Below, one piece after another: positions 52,571-62,500 of a stretch of 64,000 nucleotides of DNA. Source of the DNA: Bradyrhizobium erythrophlei. Lineage in GTDB: Bacteria > Pseudomonadota > Alphaproteobacteria > Rhizobiales > Xanthobacteraceae. Numbering within the stretch: position 1 is the stretch's first letter; every line of letters begins with the position of its first letter. The DNA lies in NCBI GenBank assembly GCA_900129675.1, contig FSRD01000002.1:496001-560000 (forward strand), read 5' to 3'. The translations under genes and the position numbers were made by a program. The notes beneath the pieces are model-generated. The model was not told the DNA's origin. It worked only from the letters and a program-made list of their open reading frames with translations, and did no database searches.

Positions 52571-52766
52571 CGTCCGTCTCCGTCGGCATACTGACCCGCG
52601 CGAGGCGATCGCTCAGAAGAACTTTGAGCAGGGTTACGATCTGCGCGCGAGTCGCCAGGTCGAACAGAGGCGGCGCGACGTCGTCGGCCGCCAGCATGAG
52701 AAGATCCAGTTGCCGTTCCTGGGCACGCTGTTCCATCATCGCCTCCATCGTTGCGAATCGCTTCAT
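52563..52766 (-). CDS. orf2 of module C: 67-aa recombinase companion
   Basis: A 67-aa protein (ERQLDLLMLAADDVAPPLFDLATRAQIVTLLKVLLSDRLARV) with the same plan as the orf2 proteins of modules A and B: a Q-x-DL start and a helical leucine-rich end. The stop overlaps the recombinase start by 8 nt, so translation is coupled. The function is unknown. Confidence 0.65.
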   Translation of the reverse strand: MKRFATMEAMMEQRAQERQLDLLMLAADDVAPPLFDLATRAQIVTLLKVLLSDRLARVSMPTETDDD

Positions 52767-52965
52767 TCGCTGGCGACAAGGATACGTCCTGCAGATCGAC
52801 GAGCCGGCGCAGCTCCCTCAAGCAAGTAAGGGAAAGCTGCGGCGTGGCCACGATAGGCGATGCCGCCGCGCCGGCTTCGGTCATCCACGCCGGCAGCAGG
52901 AGCCGGCCGCCATCCGGCAGTTCGACGACAAAATGCGCGATGCCGGCGTAAACGAGATGACGCAC
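52567..52965 (-). CDS. orf1 of module C, without its own start in the integrated state
   Basis: From GTG 52965 the frame reads RHLVYAGIAHFVVELPDGGRLLLPAWMTEAG, but homology already begins upstream at VQYPHHPRTGERLTVV, where no start codon exists before a stop in the host gene. In the joined circle the right end of the module (minus strand ATG at 50493) would supply MSPSC in frame. The tail overlaps orf2 in another frame. Confidence 0.6.
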   Translation of the reverse strand: MRHLVYAGIAHFVVELPDGGRLLLPAWMTEAGAAASPIVATPQLSLTCLRELRRLVDLQDVSLSPANEAIRNDGGDDGTACPGTATGSSHAGGRRRRAASVRPGDSRADRNPAQSSSERSPRAGQYADGDGR

Positions 52966-54738
52966 AACCGTGAGGCGCTCGCCGGTGCGCGGGTGATGTG
53001 GATACTGGACAACGACTTCAAGCGGCTGTTGCTGGGCAGTATGTCGTGGGTTCGAAGGGCAGCCTCAACGAGTACGAGCTGGATTTGTTGCGCCAGCGCT
53101 CGCTCTCGGCCCGCTATGAGAAGGCGCGCCGGGGCGAGTTGGTTGTGGCGGCGCCCGTCGGCTTCGTGAAGGCGGGCGACCGTTATGAGAAGGATCCGGA
53201 TCGGCGTGTCCAGGAAGCGATCAAGCTGGTGTTCGACAAGGTCGAGGAACTGGGCAGTGCCCGACAGGCGCTCTGCTGGCTCCACGAGTACAACCTCGAT
53301 CTGCCGGTGAAGCAGTCCAACGGCGACACGGCCTGGCGGCGACCGAATTACTCCACCATCCACCGGATCATTGAGAACCCGGTCTACGGCGGCGCCTATG
53401 CCTATGGTAAGACGGCCGTGGCGGCGGGATACACCGCCGCGGGCGTGAGCGGGAAGATCCGCCGCAAGAGGCGGAACGAATGGTTGACGTTGAAGCCCAA
53501 TACCCACGACGGGTATGTGAGCTGGGAGAGGTTCGAGGCGATCCGCGCCATGGTCAGCAGCAACGTTGCCACTGGTCGACATCACGGCGCGCCCAAGCAT
53601 GGAGATGCGCTGCTGGCCGGTCTGATCCGGTGCAAGCGCTGTGGCCGCAAGCTCACAGTCCGGTATACAGGCATGAAGCACCATATCCCGCGCTACAGCT
53701 GCAGCCGTGCCTGGATGGACAATGGCGGCCCTCTCTGCATCGCCTTCGGAGGATTACGCGTCGATGATGCAATCGAGGAAGCACTGCTCGGCGTTGTCGG
53801 CCCAGGCGCGTTCGCCGCTGCAACCGCTGCTGCCAGGGAAGCCGAAGAACGACAGGATCAGGTGCGCGATGCTCTCAGTCGCGATCTGGAAGCGGCGCGC
53901 TATGCCGCAGAGCGGGCGTTCCGGCAATACGATGCCGCCGACCCCGCGAACCGGCTGGTGGCGAGTGAACTTGAAGCGCGCTGGAACAGGGCGCTCGCTC
54001 ACACGGCGGAGGTCGAGGGCAAGATCGCCATGCATGATGCGGCGACGCCCGCACCCATTGCTGATCCGGCTTCGCTCGGCGTTCTGCCCTCGAACCTCAA
54101 AACGGTCTGGGATGCGCCGACGACGGATGCTCGCCTCAAGAAGCGCATTGTCGCACCCTCGTCCATGAGGTCGTGGCCGATATCGACGACGCGGCCTCCG
54201 AGATCGTTCTCATCGTCCACTGGGTGGGGGGCGCTCACAGCCAGCTGCGCTTGCCCAAGCGCCGGCGCGGACAGCGCAACAGCACTTCTGCTGATATTAT
54301 CCAAGCCGTGCGTCAACTGGTGCTGATCGCCAGCGACAATCTGATTGCCAGCCTCCTCAACCGCAACGGCCTCAAGACGGGCAACGGCAATCGCTGGACC
54401 CGCGAGCGCGTCACATCGCTACGCACCTATCACCACATCCCGGTATTCAAGCCCGCCGATGACGGGATCGAACCCTGGCTCAACCTTGGCAACGCCGCAA
54501 AACTCCTGAAGATCGCGCCCAAGACGCTCCGCCTGGCCGCTGAAGCCGGCGAGATCGAAGCCTCCCATCCGCTATCGGACGGCCCGTGGATCTTCGCCCG
54601 CGCCTCGCTGATCACAACTGCCGCTCAATCCATCGCCGAACGAGCGCGACAGAACCCAAGATACCCCGCGGGATCGCATCCCAATCAGCAAAGTCTCTTC
54701 TCTTCAACAACATAGACAGATGGGTGTTCTGATGCGCT

Positions 54739-54744
54739 GTTGTA
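54739..54744 (+). other. Right attachment core of the tandem modules (GTTGTA)
   Basis: Same hexamer as 46816-46821; the target transposase continues just beyond (ATATTTCAGG, the complement of the codons for LKYY). Confidence 0.75.
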
Positions 54745-55693
54745 ATATTTCAGGTAAGACAACAGTACGTGACGGAGGTGCCGCTCTCCGAACACAACAA
54801 CGTGGTCAAGGCATTCCCGTCGGATCGAACCGATCAGCCGTTCGGCATATCCATTTTGCCACGGGGAGCGTGGCGACGTTGGTCGGTCGCGAATGCCCAT
54901 CGATCGAAGTCGTCGGATGAAGACGTTGCCATAGGCCCGATCGCGATCGCGGATCAAATAGTGGGGAGCCCGTTCCCAGCCGAAAGCTTCCGTAATCTGA
55001 TTTGCAATCCATTCTGCGGTCGGATGCGCTGTGACGCCGAGCCATACGATCTGTCGTCGGCCGTGCCCCACGATCAGCAGTCCATAGAGCAGACGAAACG
55101 AGATTGTCGGCACGACGAACAGATCCATCGCGGCGATGCCGTCGGCATGATTGCGGAGGAACGTCTTCCAGCCTTGGGACGGCGGACCTCTTCGCTTGGC
55201 CATATATTTAGCCACGCTCGTCTGTCCGACCGCGATGTCGAGCTTCAGCAGCTCTCCATGGATCCGTGGCGCTCCCCACAGTGGGTTGGCGATGCTCATC
55301 TCGTGGATCAGTCTGCGCATTTCCAGCGAAACTGTTGGCCGGCCACCACGAGGTCGCGACTTCCAGCGCCAGTACAAACGGAAGCCCGCACGGTGCCATT
55401 TGATTACGGTCTCGGGCCTAACAATCGCAAGCGCATCAAGAACGCGAGGGAAGACGCGATAGAGACCAACGAACACCAATCGGTCGATGGCACCGAAGGT
55501 TTGTTTCTTGGGGGCGGTTCGTCGCAGAACAATGATCTGCTGCCGCAACGCTAAAATCTCTACCTCGATCGCTACCCGCGACCGAAACAGATCGACAACC
55601 GCCCAGACAATGAGCCTCACAAGATCTCTCATTACAGATCAGCATCGCCCGATTCTCGGTCAACCGCCAGCCAATAGGTTTGCGACAGGGACA
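54739..55693 (-). pseudogene. N-terminal part of the split rve transposase
   Basis: ATG 55632 starts a roughly 297-codon part: LALRQQIIVLRRTA, WGAPRIHGELLKLDI, Asp in AAMDLFVVPT, Asp in IRDRDRAYG, Glu in WQNGYAERLIGS, up to HVLLSYLKYYN, where module sequence begins. The remaining codons (GLRTHRS...) are at 46693-46815. The gene would be about 337 aa and looks intact apart from the insertion. The outer IS end is near 55693 (TGTCCCTGTCGCAAACC on the minus strand), a diverged version of the other terminus. Confidence 0.88.
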
Positions 55694-55803
55694 GGGATCT
55701 CTATTTTGGCATGATGTTCAACCAGGTGCATGGCGGGTTGGGCTTCGGCTTCTTCCAGCACAGCAATATTGATCCCACGGTTGGGGTGCGCTTCCGCTTC
55801 TGA
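55694..55803 (+). pseudogene. C-terminal fragment of an outer-membrane beta-barrel protein
   Basis: Next to the IS end, the plus strand reads LYFGMMFNQVHGGLGFGFFQHSNIDPTVGVRFRF and stops at 55801. The alternating pattern and final Phe are typical of the last strands of outer-membrane barrels. The 5' part is gone, probably removed by the IS. Confidence 0.5.
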
Positions 55804-55807
55804 TGAC

Positions 55808-56140
55808 GGAGGCGCGGATCATCATGTCGCAGCCTCGGTTGCGACCAGCACCTGACAACTGTCACGAAATTCTCTTTCCGCATTAGATGCGCGTACCGGG
55901 CGTATCCCGATCGCCGATCTTCATGCCGCCATGGATTCGCGTAACGCTGAGATTCCATTCGCGCAGCTTACCCAGTGGCCTTCCGTCGCGACCATCGCCA
56001 ACTAGAAAGTCGAGCGTGTCCTTGTGTTCAGTAAAGATTAGGAGCTTCATGTTCGGGTCTTCGAACACGCCTCGCTCAGTCAGCAACGCTTTCAATCGCC
56101 GGATCTTCACTTCCGCGTCGCGCTTTTCAAGCGCTTGCGA
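55808..56140 (-). pseudogene. SNF2-type helicase remnant
   Basis: The minus strand reads RRLKALLTERGVFEDPNMKLLIFTEHKDTLDFLV, REWNLSVTRIHGGMKIGDRDTPGTRI, then, after a 2-nt loss, REFRDSCQVLVATEAA, ending at the barrel fragment. These are helicase C-domain motifs IV to V of large SNF2-like helicases, a type that also occurs in DISARM-like defence systems. Only about 100 of over 900 residues remain. Confidence 0.65.
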
Positions 56141-56352
56141 GGCGCTCGAACCGCCAGTAGTCAGACAAATGAGAGAGATCTTGCTGGCGGCAAAGAATCG
56201 CGCCGATGCCGGTGAGCTCACACCGCTCAAGACATACTGAGATTCGGAGTTCGTGGTGCTATTCCGAATGGCGCGCCGTTCAGAATAAAACGACGAACTC
56301 CTGACGCACAGGCTTCACCAGATTCGAGTTCAAAAAAGCATCGATCAGCGCA

Positions 56353-57936
56353 TCAGGGTTGTACCGGCGATAAATCCGGATCTGTCCAGATCGGACGCAG
56401 AGTGTTGGATTCCCGTGCCGCGGCGGCGATCGCAGGCTCTGGGAGCCGGATGGGCGGAACTGCCTGGTAGTGCTCCCATCCGCCGCCAAGCGCCTTGTAG
56501 AGCGCGACCAGCTGAACGCCTGCGATCCGCCGGGAGATCTCGTATTGGGCTTCGATTTCAAACCGCTGTCGCTCGGCGTCGAGGACGTTGAGGAAGTCTG
56601 TCAGACCTCTCTCGTAGCGCTCGGTCGAAAGTCTGACTGCGTCGAGCGCGGCACTGCGGGCGCGGGAAAGGCTGTTCAGGCGACTCTGTTCGGCGTTGTA
56701 ACCCGCAATCGCCTGGTCTACCTCCTTCACGGCACCTAGCACATTCGCCTTGTATCGAAGCAGCGCTTCGCGAGCCCGATAGTCAGCCACCTCGATACGC
56801 GCATCAAGGGTCCCGAAGTCCAGGACCGGCCAGTAGAGCGTCGGACCAATCCCGCCGATGAACGTAATGGGTGTTCCGGTAGCAGCACGCGGACCGCCTT
56901 GCCCGCCCACGGCACCTGTCACAGCCACGCGCGGAAAAAGATCGGCGATCGCAGATCCCACGCGGGCTGTCGCGACCCCTATCTCCAATTCCGCTTGCTG
57001 GATGTCCGCCCGCCGCTGCAACAGACTGACCGGCAGGCCGGTCGGAACCTTGGCCGGAAAACGCGGAGCGCGTCCACCCGTTCTCAGTTCTTTCACCAAC
57101 GTCTCCGGATACTGTCCGAGCAGGACGGCGATGACGTACTGGTTTGACTGGATCAGGCCCGTGAGCGGTCCGAGGCCGGCCTCGAAGGCGGCGAGTTGGC
57201 GTTGCGCCAGCGTCACATCGAGCTCGTTGGTGAGTCCCTGGTTGAAGCGGTCCTGCACGAACTCAAGACGCCGCCGGGCGGATTCGATGTTGCTGCGGGT
57301 TACGGCGATCTGCGCCTGAAAACCTCGCAGCTCGATGTACGCGCGAGCAACGTCGGCGATGACCGATACGAGAACCGCGTCACGCGCCTTCGCGGCAGCC
57401 AGCGCATCCAATTGGGAGGCCTCGATCTCGCGACGCAGCTTGCCAAAGATATCGAGCTCCCACGCGGCATCGAAGCCGCCGGCTTCGTTTATGTGATTAT
57501 AGCCGGTCGTATTGGCCGCACTATGCACCGTGTCCGCGATGCGTGCGCGAGTATTGTCGGTGCCGGTTCCAACAGCAGCGCCCGCCGACAACTCGCCCTT
57601 CGGAAGAGCCGCGCCAATCGCGACGAATTGCTGAGCACGGGCCTGCTGCAATCGCGCAAGCGCGATCGCGATATCGGGATTGGCCGCGATTGACCGCTCG
57701 ACAAGCGAAACAAGTTGAGGGTCCCGGAAGGAGCGCCACCATTGCGTGAGATTGACGCTTGCCACGAGCTCGGAGGCCGGGGCGGTCTTACTGGTGTTCA
57801 CACCAGCGAGGTAGCGTTCCGGAAGCCCCGTTTCGGGAAGCTGGAAATCAGGGCCCACGGAACAAGCCGACAGACCTGCGGCTCCGCAGCACGCAATCCA
57901 ACCTCTAAATACCCGCCTGGAAAGGAGTGAACTCAT
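56353..57936 (-). CDS. RND efflux outer-membrane lipoprotein (NodT/OprM type)
   Basis: A 527-aa protein; ATG 57936 follows GGGGGA. Signal peptide with lipobox LSAC, then VGPDFQLP and WWRSFRDPQL, typical of NodT-family channels. Two TolC-type repeats follow, with long helices (IALARLQQARAQ; RLSTERYERGLTDFLNVLDAERQ). It forms the outer-membrane duct of the tripartite pump encoded just upstream. It is the last gene of the three, after a 311-nt gap. Confidence 0.94.
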   Translation of the reverse strand: MSSLLSRRVFRGWIACCGAAGLSACSVGPDFQLPETGLPERYLAGVNTSKTAPASELVASVNLTQWWRSFRDPQLVSLVERSIAANPDIAIALARLQQARAQQFVAIGAALPKGELSAGAAVGTGTDNTRARIADTVHSAANTTGYNHINEAGGFDAAWELDIFGKLRREIEASQLDALAAAKARDAVLVSVIADVARAYIELRGFQAQIAVTRSNIESARRRLEFVQDRFNQGLTNELDVTLAQRQLAAFEAGLGPLTGLIQSNQYVIAVLLGQYPETLVKELRTGGRAPRFPAKVPTGLPVSLLQRRADIQQAELEIGVATARVGSAIADLFPRVAVTGAVGGQGGPRAATGTPITFIGGIGPTLYWPVLDFGTLDARIEVADYRAREALLRYKANVLGAVKEVDQAIAGYNAEQSRLNSLSRARSAALDAVRLSTERYERGLTDFLNVLDAERQRFEIEAQYEISRRIAGVQLVALYKALGGGWEHYQAVPPIRLPEPAIAAAARESNTLRPIWTDPDLSPVQP

Positions 57937-58247
57937 ATTGTCCCCCCGCCATTATCAAAGGCTTCGACAAATCTGGATTCATTTCATTCCGACGCTTTCA
58001 CGTCGCGACGTTCTCCGACTCACTCCCCTGAAGGCCGACCACTGGGCTCATGCCCATCAACCTTCATTCCAGAGACGATTTAGCTGCTAAGGTTCACGCG
58101 ACCTTATCATCTGCCTTGGGGCAAGATTCGACCTGCGCGACATCTCCTTCGTCTATCCGGTCTTGCCCCCTTCGGAACTCTACCACAATTCTTTCCGTCA
58201 ATGATCGCAATCTGACGGCAGGGTGCGTGGCCGACGCAAACCCAGCT
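57937..58247. other. Gap within the efflux operon
   Basis: No gene is supported between the adaptor stop and the channel start. Apart from the GGGGGA ribosome site at its left end, no hairpin or promoter of good quality was found. A separate promoter for the channel gene is possible. Confidence 0.5.
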
Positions 58248-59513
58248 CTAGTTCGCTTCAGCTTCCTTTTCTGACCCATCCGGCGGGTTGCCTGGGGCGG
58301 GATGGCCGGCAATGCGCACGACGTCGCCGGATCCGAGCGAATCGGGCGGGCTATCGACGACCCTGTCGGTCGGCATGAGACCGCCCGTCACTTCGACCTG
58401 GACGCCAAGGTTCCGACCCAAACTGATCCTCTTCAGCGTAACCTTATCGTCGTCGCCGATCACGGCGACTTCCAGACCATCTTGCCGGAACAATATCGCG
58501 CTGGCCGGCATCAGCATGGTGCTGGGATCGCTCGGAAGGTTCAACCGAGCTTCGACATAGGTGCCGGGCTGAAGCAGCCCATCCGGATTGTCTGCCTGAA
58601 GCTCGACCAGCAGGGTTCGCGAAGACGTGTTGACCGAGCGTGAGGTCGTCGTGGCCTTGGCCGTAAAGACCTTGCCCGGATATTGCGGCAGGCGCAGCTC
58701 GACCGTCAGGCCCCGGTGAATGTTTGCGGCCTGCCGCTGGGGCACCTTGACGTAGATGCGCACCTTGTGAATGTCCGCAACGCTGAACAGTTCCCGCGCC
58801 GTGCCGTTGCTACCGGCATTGATGAGCGCGCCGATGTCGGTTTCGCGCGCGGTCACAACGCCATCGAAGGGGGCGACCACCTGCTTGAAGGCTTGCAGCG
58901 ATTCCAGGCGATCAACATCGGCCTGGGCCATAACCATATCGGCTTGGGCCGCGTTGAGGCGTGCCATGCCGCTCTGATAGTCCGCCTGTTTGGCGTCCTG
59001 TTCCTGGACCGATACCACGCCGCGCGGCGAGTCCCGCCAGCGCTCGTAGGTCGTCTTGGCGAACTGGGCTTCGGCGTCCCGAACCTTGACCGCGGCGCTT
59101 GCCGCATTGAGCTTGGCCTTGGCGGCCGTCAGCTGAGCGTCAATTTCCGGCGTCTCGATATCGGCGAGCACTTGACCTTTCTTCACCTGAGCGCCGAAGT
59201 CGAAGTACCAGTTCTTCAGATAGCCGTTGACCCTCGCGTAAATCGGCGCTTCGTACCAGGCATGGATATCGCCCGGCAGGACGACTTGCTGCTCCGGCGC
59301 GCCTTTGGTGGGATGAACAATGTTGACAGTCGGTATCGCGGCAGCATCGGTCCATGCAGTGACCGCCTTCTCTTGCGACTGACGAAGTAAGATTCCATCA
59401 AGTGCGACCGCCATCACAAGGACGACGGCGCTCACGCTGAGCAGTCGCGGCATCTTGCGTGGCCGCGGCTTCGCCGGGATGGATTCTTGAGCCTTGTCGC
59501 CGTGTTCCGACAC
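58248..59513 (-). CDS. RND efflux periplasmic adaptor subunit
   Basis: A 421-aa HlyD/MFP protein with a GTG start at 59513, after GGGAGA and 14 nt after the pump stop. One N-terminal anchor helix (RLLSVSAVVLVMAVALDGILL), lipoyl halves (GDIHAWYEAPIYARVNGYLKNW, VVAPFDGVVTARETDIGALI), an alpha hairpin and a beta barrel (GTYVEARLNLP). It links the inner-membrane pump to the outer-membrane channel. Confidence 0.94.
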   Translation of the reverse strand: MSEHGDKAQESIPAKPRPRKMPRLLSVSAVVLVMAVALDGILLRQSQEKAVTAWTDAAAIPTVNIVHPTKGAPEQQVVLPGDIHAWYEAPIYARVNGYLKNWYFDFGAQVKKGQVLADIETPEIDAQLTAAKAKLNAASAAVKVRDAEAQFAKTTYERWRDSPRGVVSVQEQDAKQADYQSGMARLNAAQADMVMAQADVDRLESLQAFKQVVAPFDGVVTARETDIGALINAGSNGTARELFSVADIHKVRIYVKVPQRQAANIHRGLTVELRLPQYPGKVFTAKATTTSRSVNTSSRTLLVELQADNPDGLLQPGTYVEARLNLPSDPSTMLMPASAILFRQDGLEVAVIGDDDKVTLKRISLGRNLGVQVEVTGGLMPTDRVVDSPPDSLGSGDVVRIAGHPAPGNPPDGSEKEAEAN

Positions 59514-59527
59514 ATCATTTCTCCCAT

Positions 59528-62500
59528 TCAGGTGGCAGGTTCCGCGGTCTGCTCGGAAGGCGGTCCGCCCTCGGGCGCGTGAGTGTGGCGGCCATGCAGA
59601 AGGCTGAACACCGTTGGAACGAAGAACAGCGTGGCCAACGTTGCAACGAGTAGCCCGCCGATGACGGCTCGCCCAAGCGGAGCGTTCTGCTCGCCGCCTT
59701 CGCCCATCGCGAATGCCATGGGCAGCATGCCGATGACCATCGCAAGGGCGGTCATCAGCACCGGTCGAAAACGGGTGAACCCGGCTTCGAGCGCCGCGGC
59801 CGTCGCGTCCAAACCTTCCTCGAGCTTTTCGCGCGCGAAACTGACCAGCAAAATGCTGTTTGCTGTCGCGATGCCCATGCACATCAGGGCCCCCGTCAGA
59901 GCAGGAACCGACAACGTCGTCTCGGTAGTGAACAGCATCCAGACAATGCCAGCGAGTGCCCCAGGCAACGCCGAAATGATAATGAGCGGATCGAGCCAGG
60001 ATTGGAAATTGACCGCGATCACCAGATAGATCAGCACGATCGCGCCGAGCAGGCCGAGATAGAGCTGGTCATAGGCGCTCGTCATCGTCTGGACCTGCCC
60101 GCGCAGCGCCACATAGGAGCCGGGCGGGACGTCCTTTTTGGTCTCGCTGATAATGCGGCGGATGTCGGAGGCGACCGCGCCAAGATCCCGTGCTTGGGTG
60201 GCGCCGTAGATATCGATCACCGGCTGAGCGTCGTAATGCGATACGACTCCCGCGCTCGGACCGAAGGAAAAGTCGGCCAGCCCGCCGAGATATTGCGGCG
60301 TTCCGGATTTATTGGACGTGATCGGAACATTGGCGAGATCGGACATGGTGCCGATGCGGTACTGCGGCACCTGCGCCACGATCGGGTAGGAAACGCCGTT
60401 CTTGGTATTGAGCCAGAAATTCGGCTTCACCTGACCGCTGCCGGACAGCGTGACCAGAAGGCTGTTGGCGACGTCGCGCTGGCTCAGCCCGACCTCGTCC
60501 GCAAGCGTCCGATCGACCGCAACATTGATTTGCGGATAGCTGTAGGTTTGCTGGATGCGCAGGTCGGCGATCCCGGGCACCTTGCGGATGCGCTTGAGGA
60601 GGTCAGTCGCATACGCGTAATTGGCTTCCTGCTTCGTTCCGATCACTTGCAGATCAATCGGCGCCGGCAGGCCGAAATTAAGGATCTGCGTAACGATGTC
60701 GGCCGGAAGGAATGCGAACGTTGTGCCGGGGAATGCCTGCGGCAGCAGGGTCCGCAACCGCTTGACGTAGGACGCCGTCGGCGAGTGGTTCTCGTGTAGC
60801 GAAATGAGGATATCGGCATCCGAGGGACCGATCGTGCCGGTGTTGCTATAGGCGACGTTGATGCCGCTGATCGGCAGTCCAATGTTGGTCACAGTGCTCG
60901 CGAGCTGATCTGGCGGGATCATCTGACGAATTTTCTGCTCGACCTCGTGGCACAGGCTCGCGGTTTCCTCGATTCTCGTTCCTGCCTGCGAGCGCACATG
61001 GATCAGGATTTGCCCTGCATCGACCGACGGAAAGAAATTCTGCCCGAGAAACGGCACCAGGACGAATGACGACACGGTGCAAGCCAGGAATCCGGCGGCA
61101 AACAACTTTGGACGCCCGAGAGCGCCGGAGAGAAATCTGTGGTAGGCGTCGCGGATTTGCTCAAACCGATACTCGAATCCGAGTTGGAAACGCTTCAGCG
61201 GATTTCGCGATGGAGCGGCCGGGCGTGCGGAACCATCGGCGCCGTGGGCAAGGTGCGGCACACGCAGCAAATAATTCGCCAGTGTCGGGACTAAGGTGCG
61301 GGACAGCAGGAACGAGCCGAGGAGGGCGAAAACGACGGCTTCCGCCAACGGCCTAAATAGATAGCCGACGACGCCGGCAAGCTGGAACATCGGTGCGAAC
61401 ACGATGCAGATGCAGACCAGTGTGACGAAGGCAGGAACGACGATCTGCCGGGCTCCGTCCATGATTGCCGATTCCAGCGACTTGCCCTGTTCGAGATGCC
61501 AGTTGATATTCTCAAGGGTGACGGTGCCGTCATCGACCAGGATTCCAACCGCAAGCGCGAGCCCCCCGAGCGTCATCACATTGATCGTTTCGCCCAACAA
61601 CGACAGCGTGGCGAGCGAAAATAGAATAGCGAGCGGGATCTCGATCATGATGATGATGGTCGAGCGCCAACTTCCGAGGAACAGCAGGATCATCAATCCG
61701 GTCAACGCCGCCGCAATGGCGCCCTCGCGAACCACGCCGGTGACGGCGGCCCTAATAAAGGGCGACTGGTCACCAACGGTGTGGAGGTCGAGCCCAGACG
61801 GCAATCCCGCCTCGATCCTGGGCAGCCGCGCCTTGACGCCGGCGATAATGTCCAGGGTCGAGGCCGACCCGGCGTTCAGGATCGACATCAGCACGGCCTT
61901 GGCGCCATTAACCCGAACGATATTGGTCTGCGGCGGCGAGCCGTCATGCGCATAGGCGACGTCGCGGACATGAATGACTGTGCCGTCGACCTTCTTCACC
62001 GGGAGGTCATTGATCCGGTCCAGCACAGTCGGGCTGGCATTGAGGCCAACGTTCCACTCGAATTTGCCGATCTTTTGCGTACCGGCTGGAAGGACCAAAT
62101 TTTGCGCGGAGATCGCGTTGACGACATCGTCGGCCGACACATTGTGCGATTGCATCGCCCGCTGATCGAGGTCGACTTGAGCCTGAAGAATTTTGCCGCC
62201 ATAAGGGGAAGGCAGGGCGGCGCCATTGACGGTTGCGAGCTGCGGGCGAATGGAATTTTGGCCAAGATCGAATAGCTGATCTTGGGGAAGCTTCTTGCTC
62301 GAGAGCGCCAGATTGAGGATCGGCACGCTCGAGGCATTGTAGCTGAGGACATAGGGTGGAGTGATACCAGCCGGCAGGAGCTTTAGGACGGTCTGCGACA
62401 CGGCGGTCACCTGAGCGAGCGCCGCCCCGATGTCGACACCCTTCTGGAAGAAGATCTTGACGACGCCGTAGCCGCTCAGCGACTGCGACTCGACATGCTC

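Larger units (their letters stand above)
50480..53056. mobile_element. Serine-recombinase module C, nested in module B recombinase
   Basis: A 2577-bp module in opposite orientation. Precise removal restores the host recombinase reading frame. It carries an intact recombinase, an orf2 homologue and an orf1 homologue. It lies at the conserved LLLGLKG codons of the resolvase domain. Confidence 0.85.
50070..54715 (+). pseudogene. Large serine recombinase of module B, split by module C
   Basis: The N-terminal part 50070-50479 has AILYVRQSSAHQ (catalytic Ser) and SRFARNSRDW and stops after RLLLGL. The gene resumes at 53057 with KGSLNEYELDLLRQRS; deleting 50480-53056 gives CTC AAG GGC AGC in frame. 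A further one-base deletion near 54151 (ATTGTCGCACC) breaks the C-terminal part, which continues in another frame from about 54160 to 54715 (SEIVLIVHWVGG to PNQQSLFSS). Zinc ribbon CKRCGRKL is present. Non-functional. Confidence 0.9.
49484..54744. mobile_element. Serine-recombinase module B, interrupted by module C
   Basis: Without the 2577-bp nested module C it is 2.68 kb, nearly the size of module A. It holds orf1, orf2 and a recombinase gene split at RLLLGL/KGS. The right end at 54739-54744 (GTTGTA) abuts the rest of the target transposase. Confidence 0.8.

Noticed and set aside
46816..54744. Prophage or conjugative island in place of the nested modules
   Set aside because: No structural, replication or transfer genes; only recombinases and their small companions.
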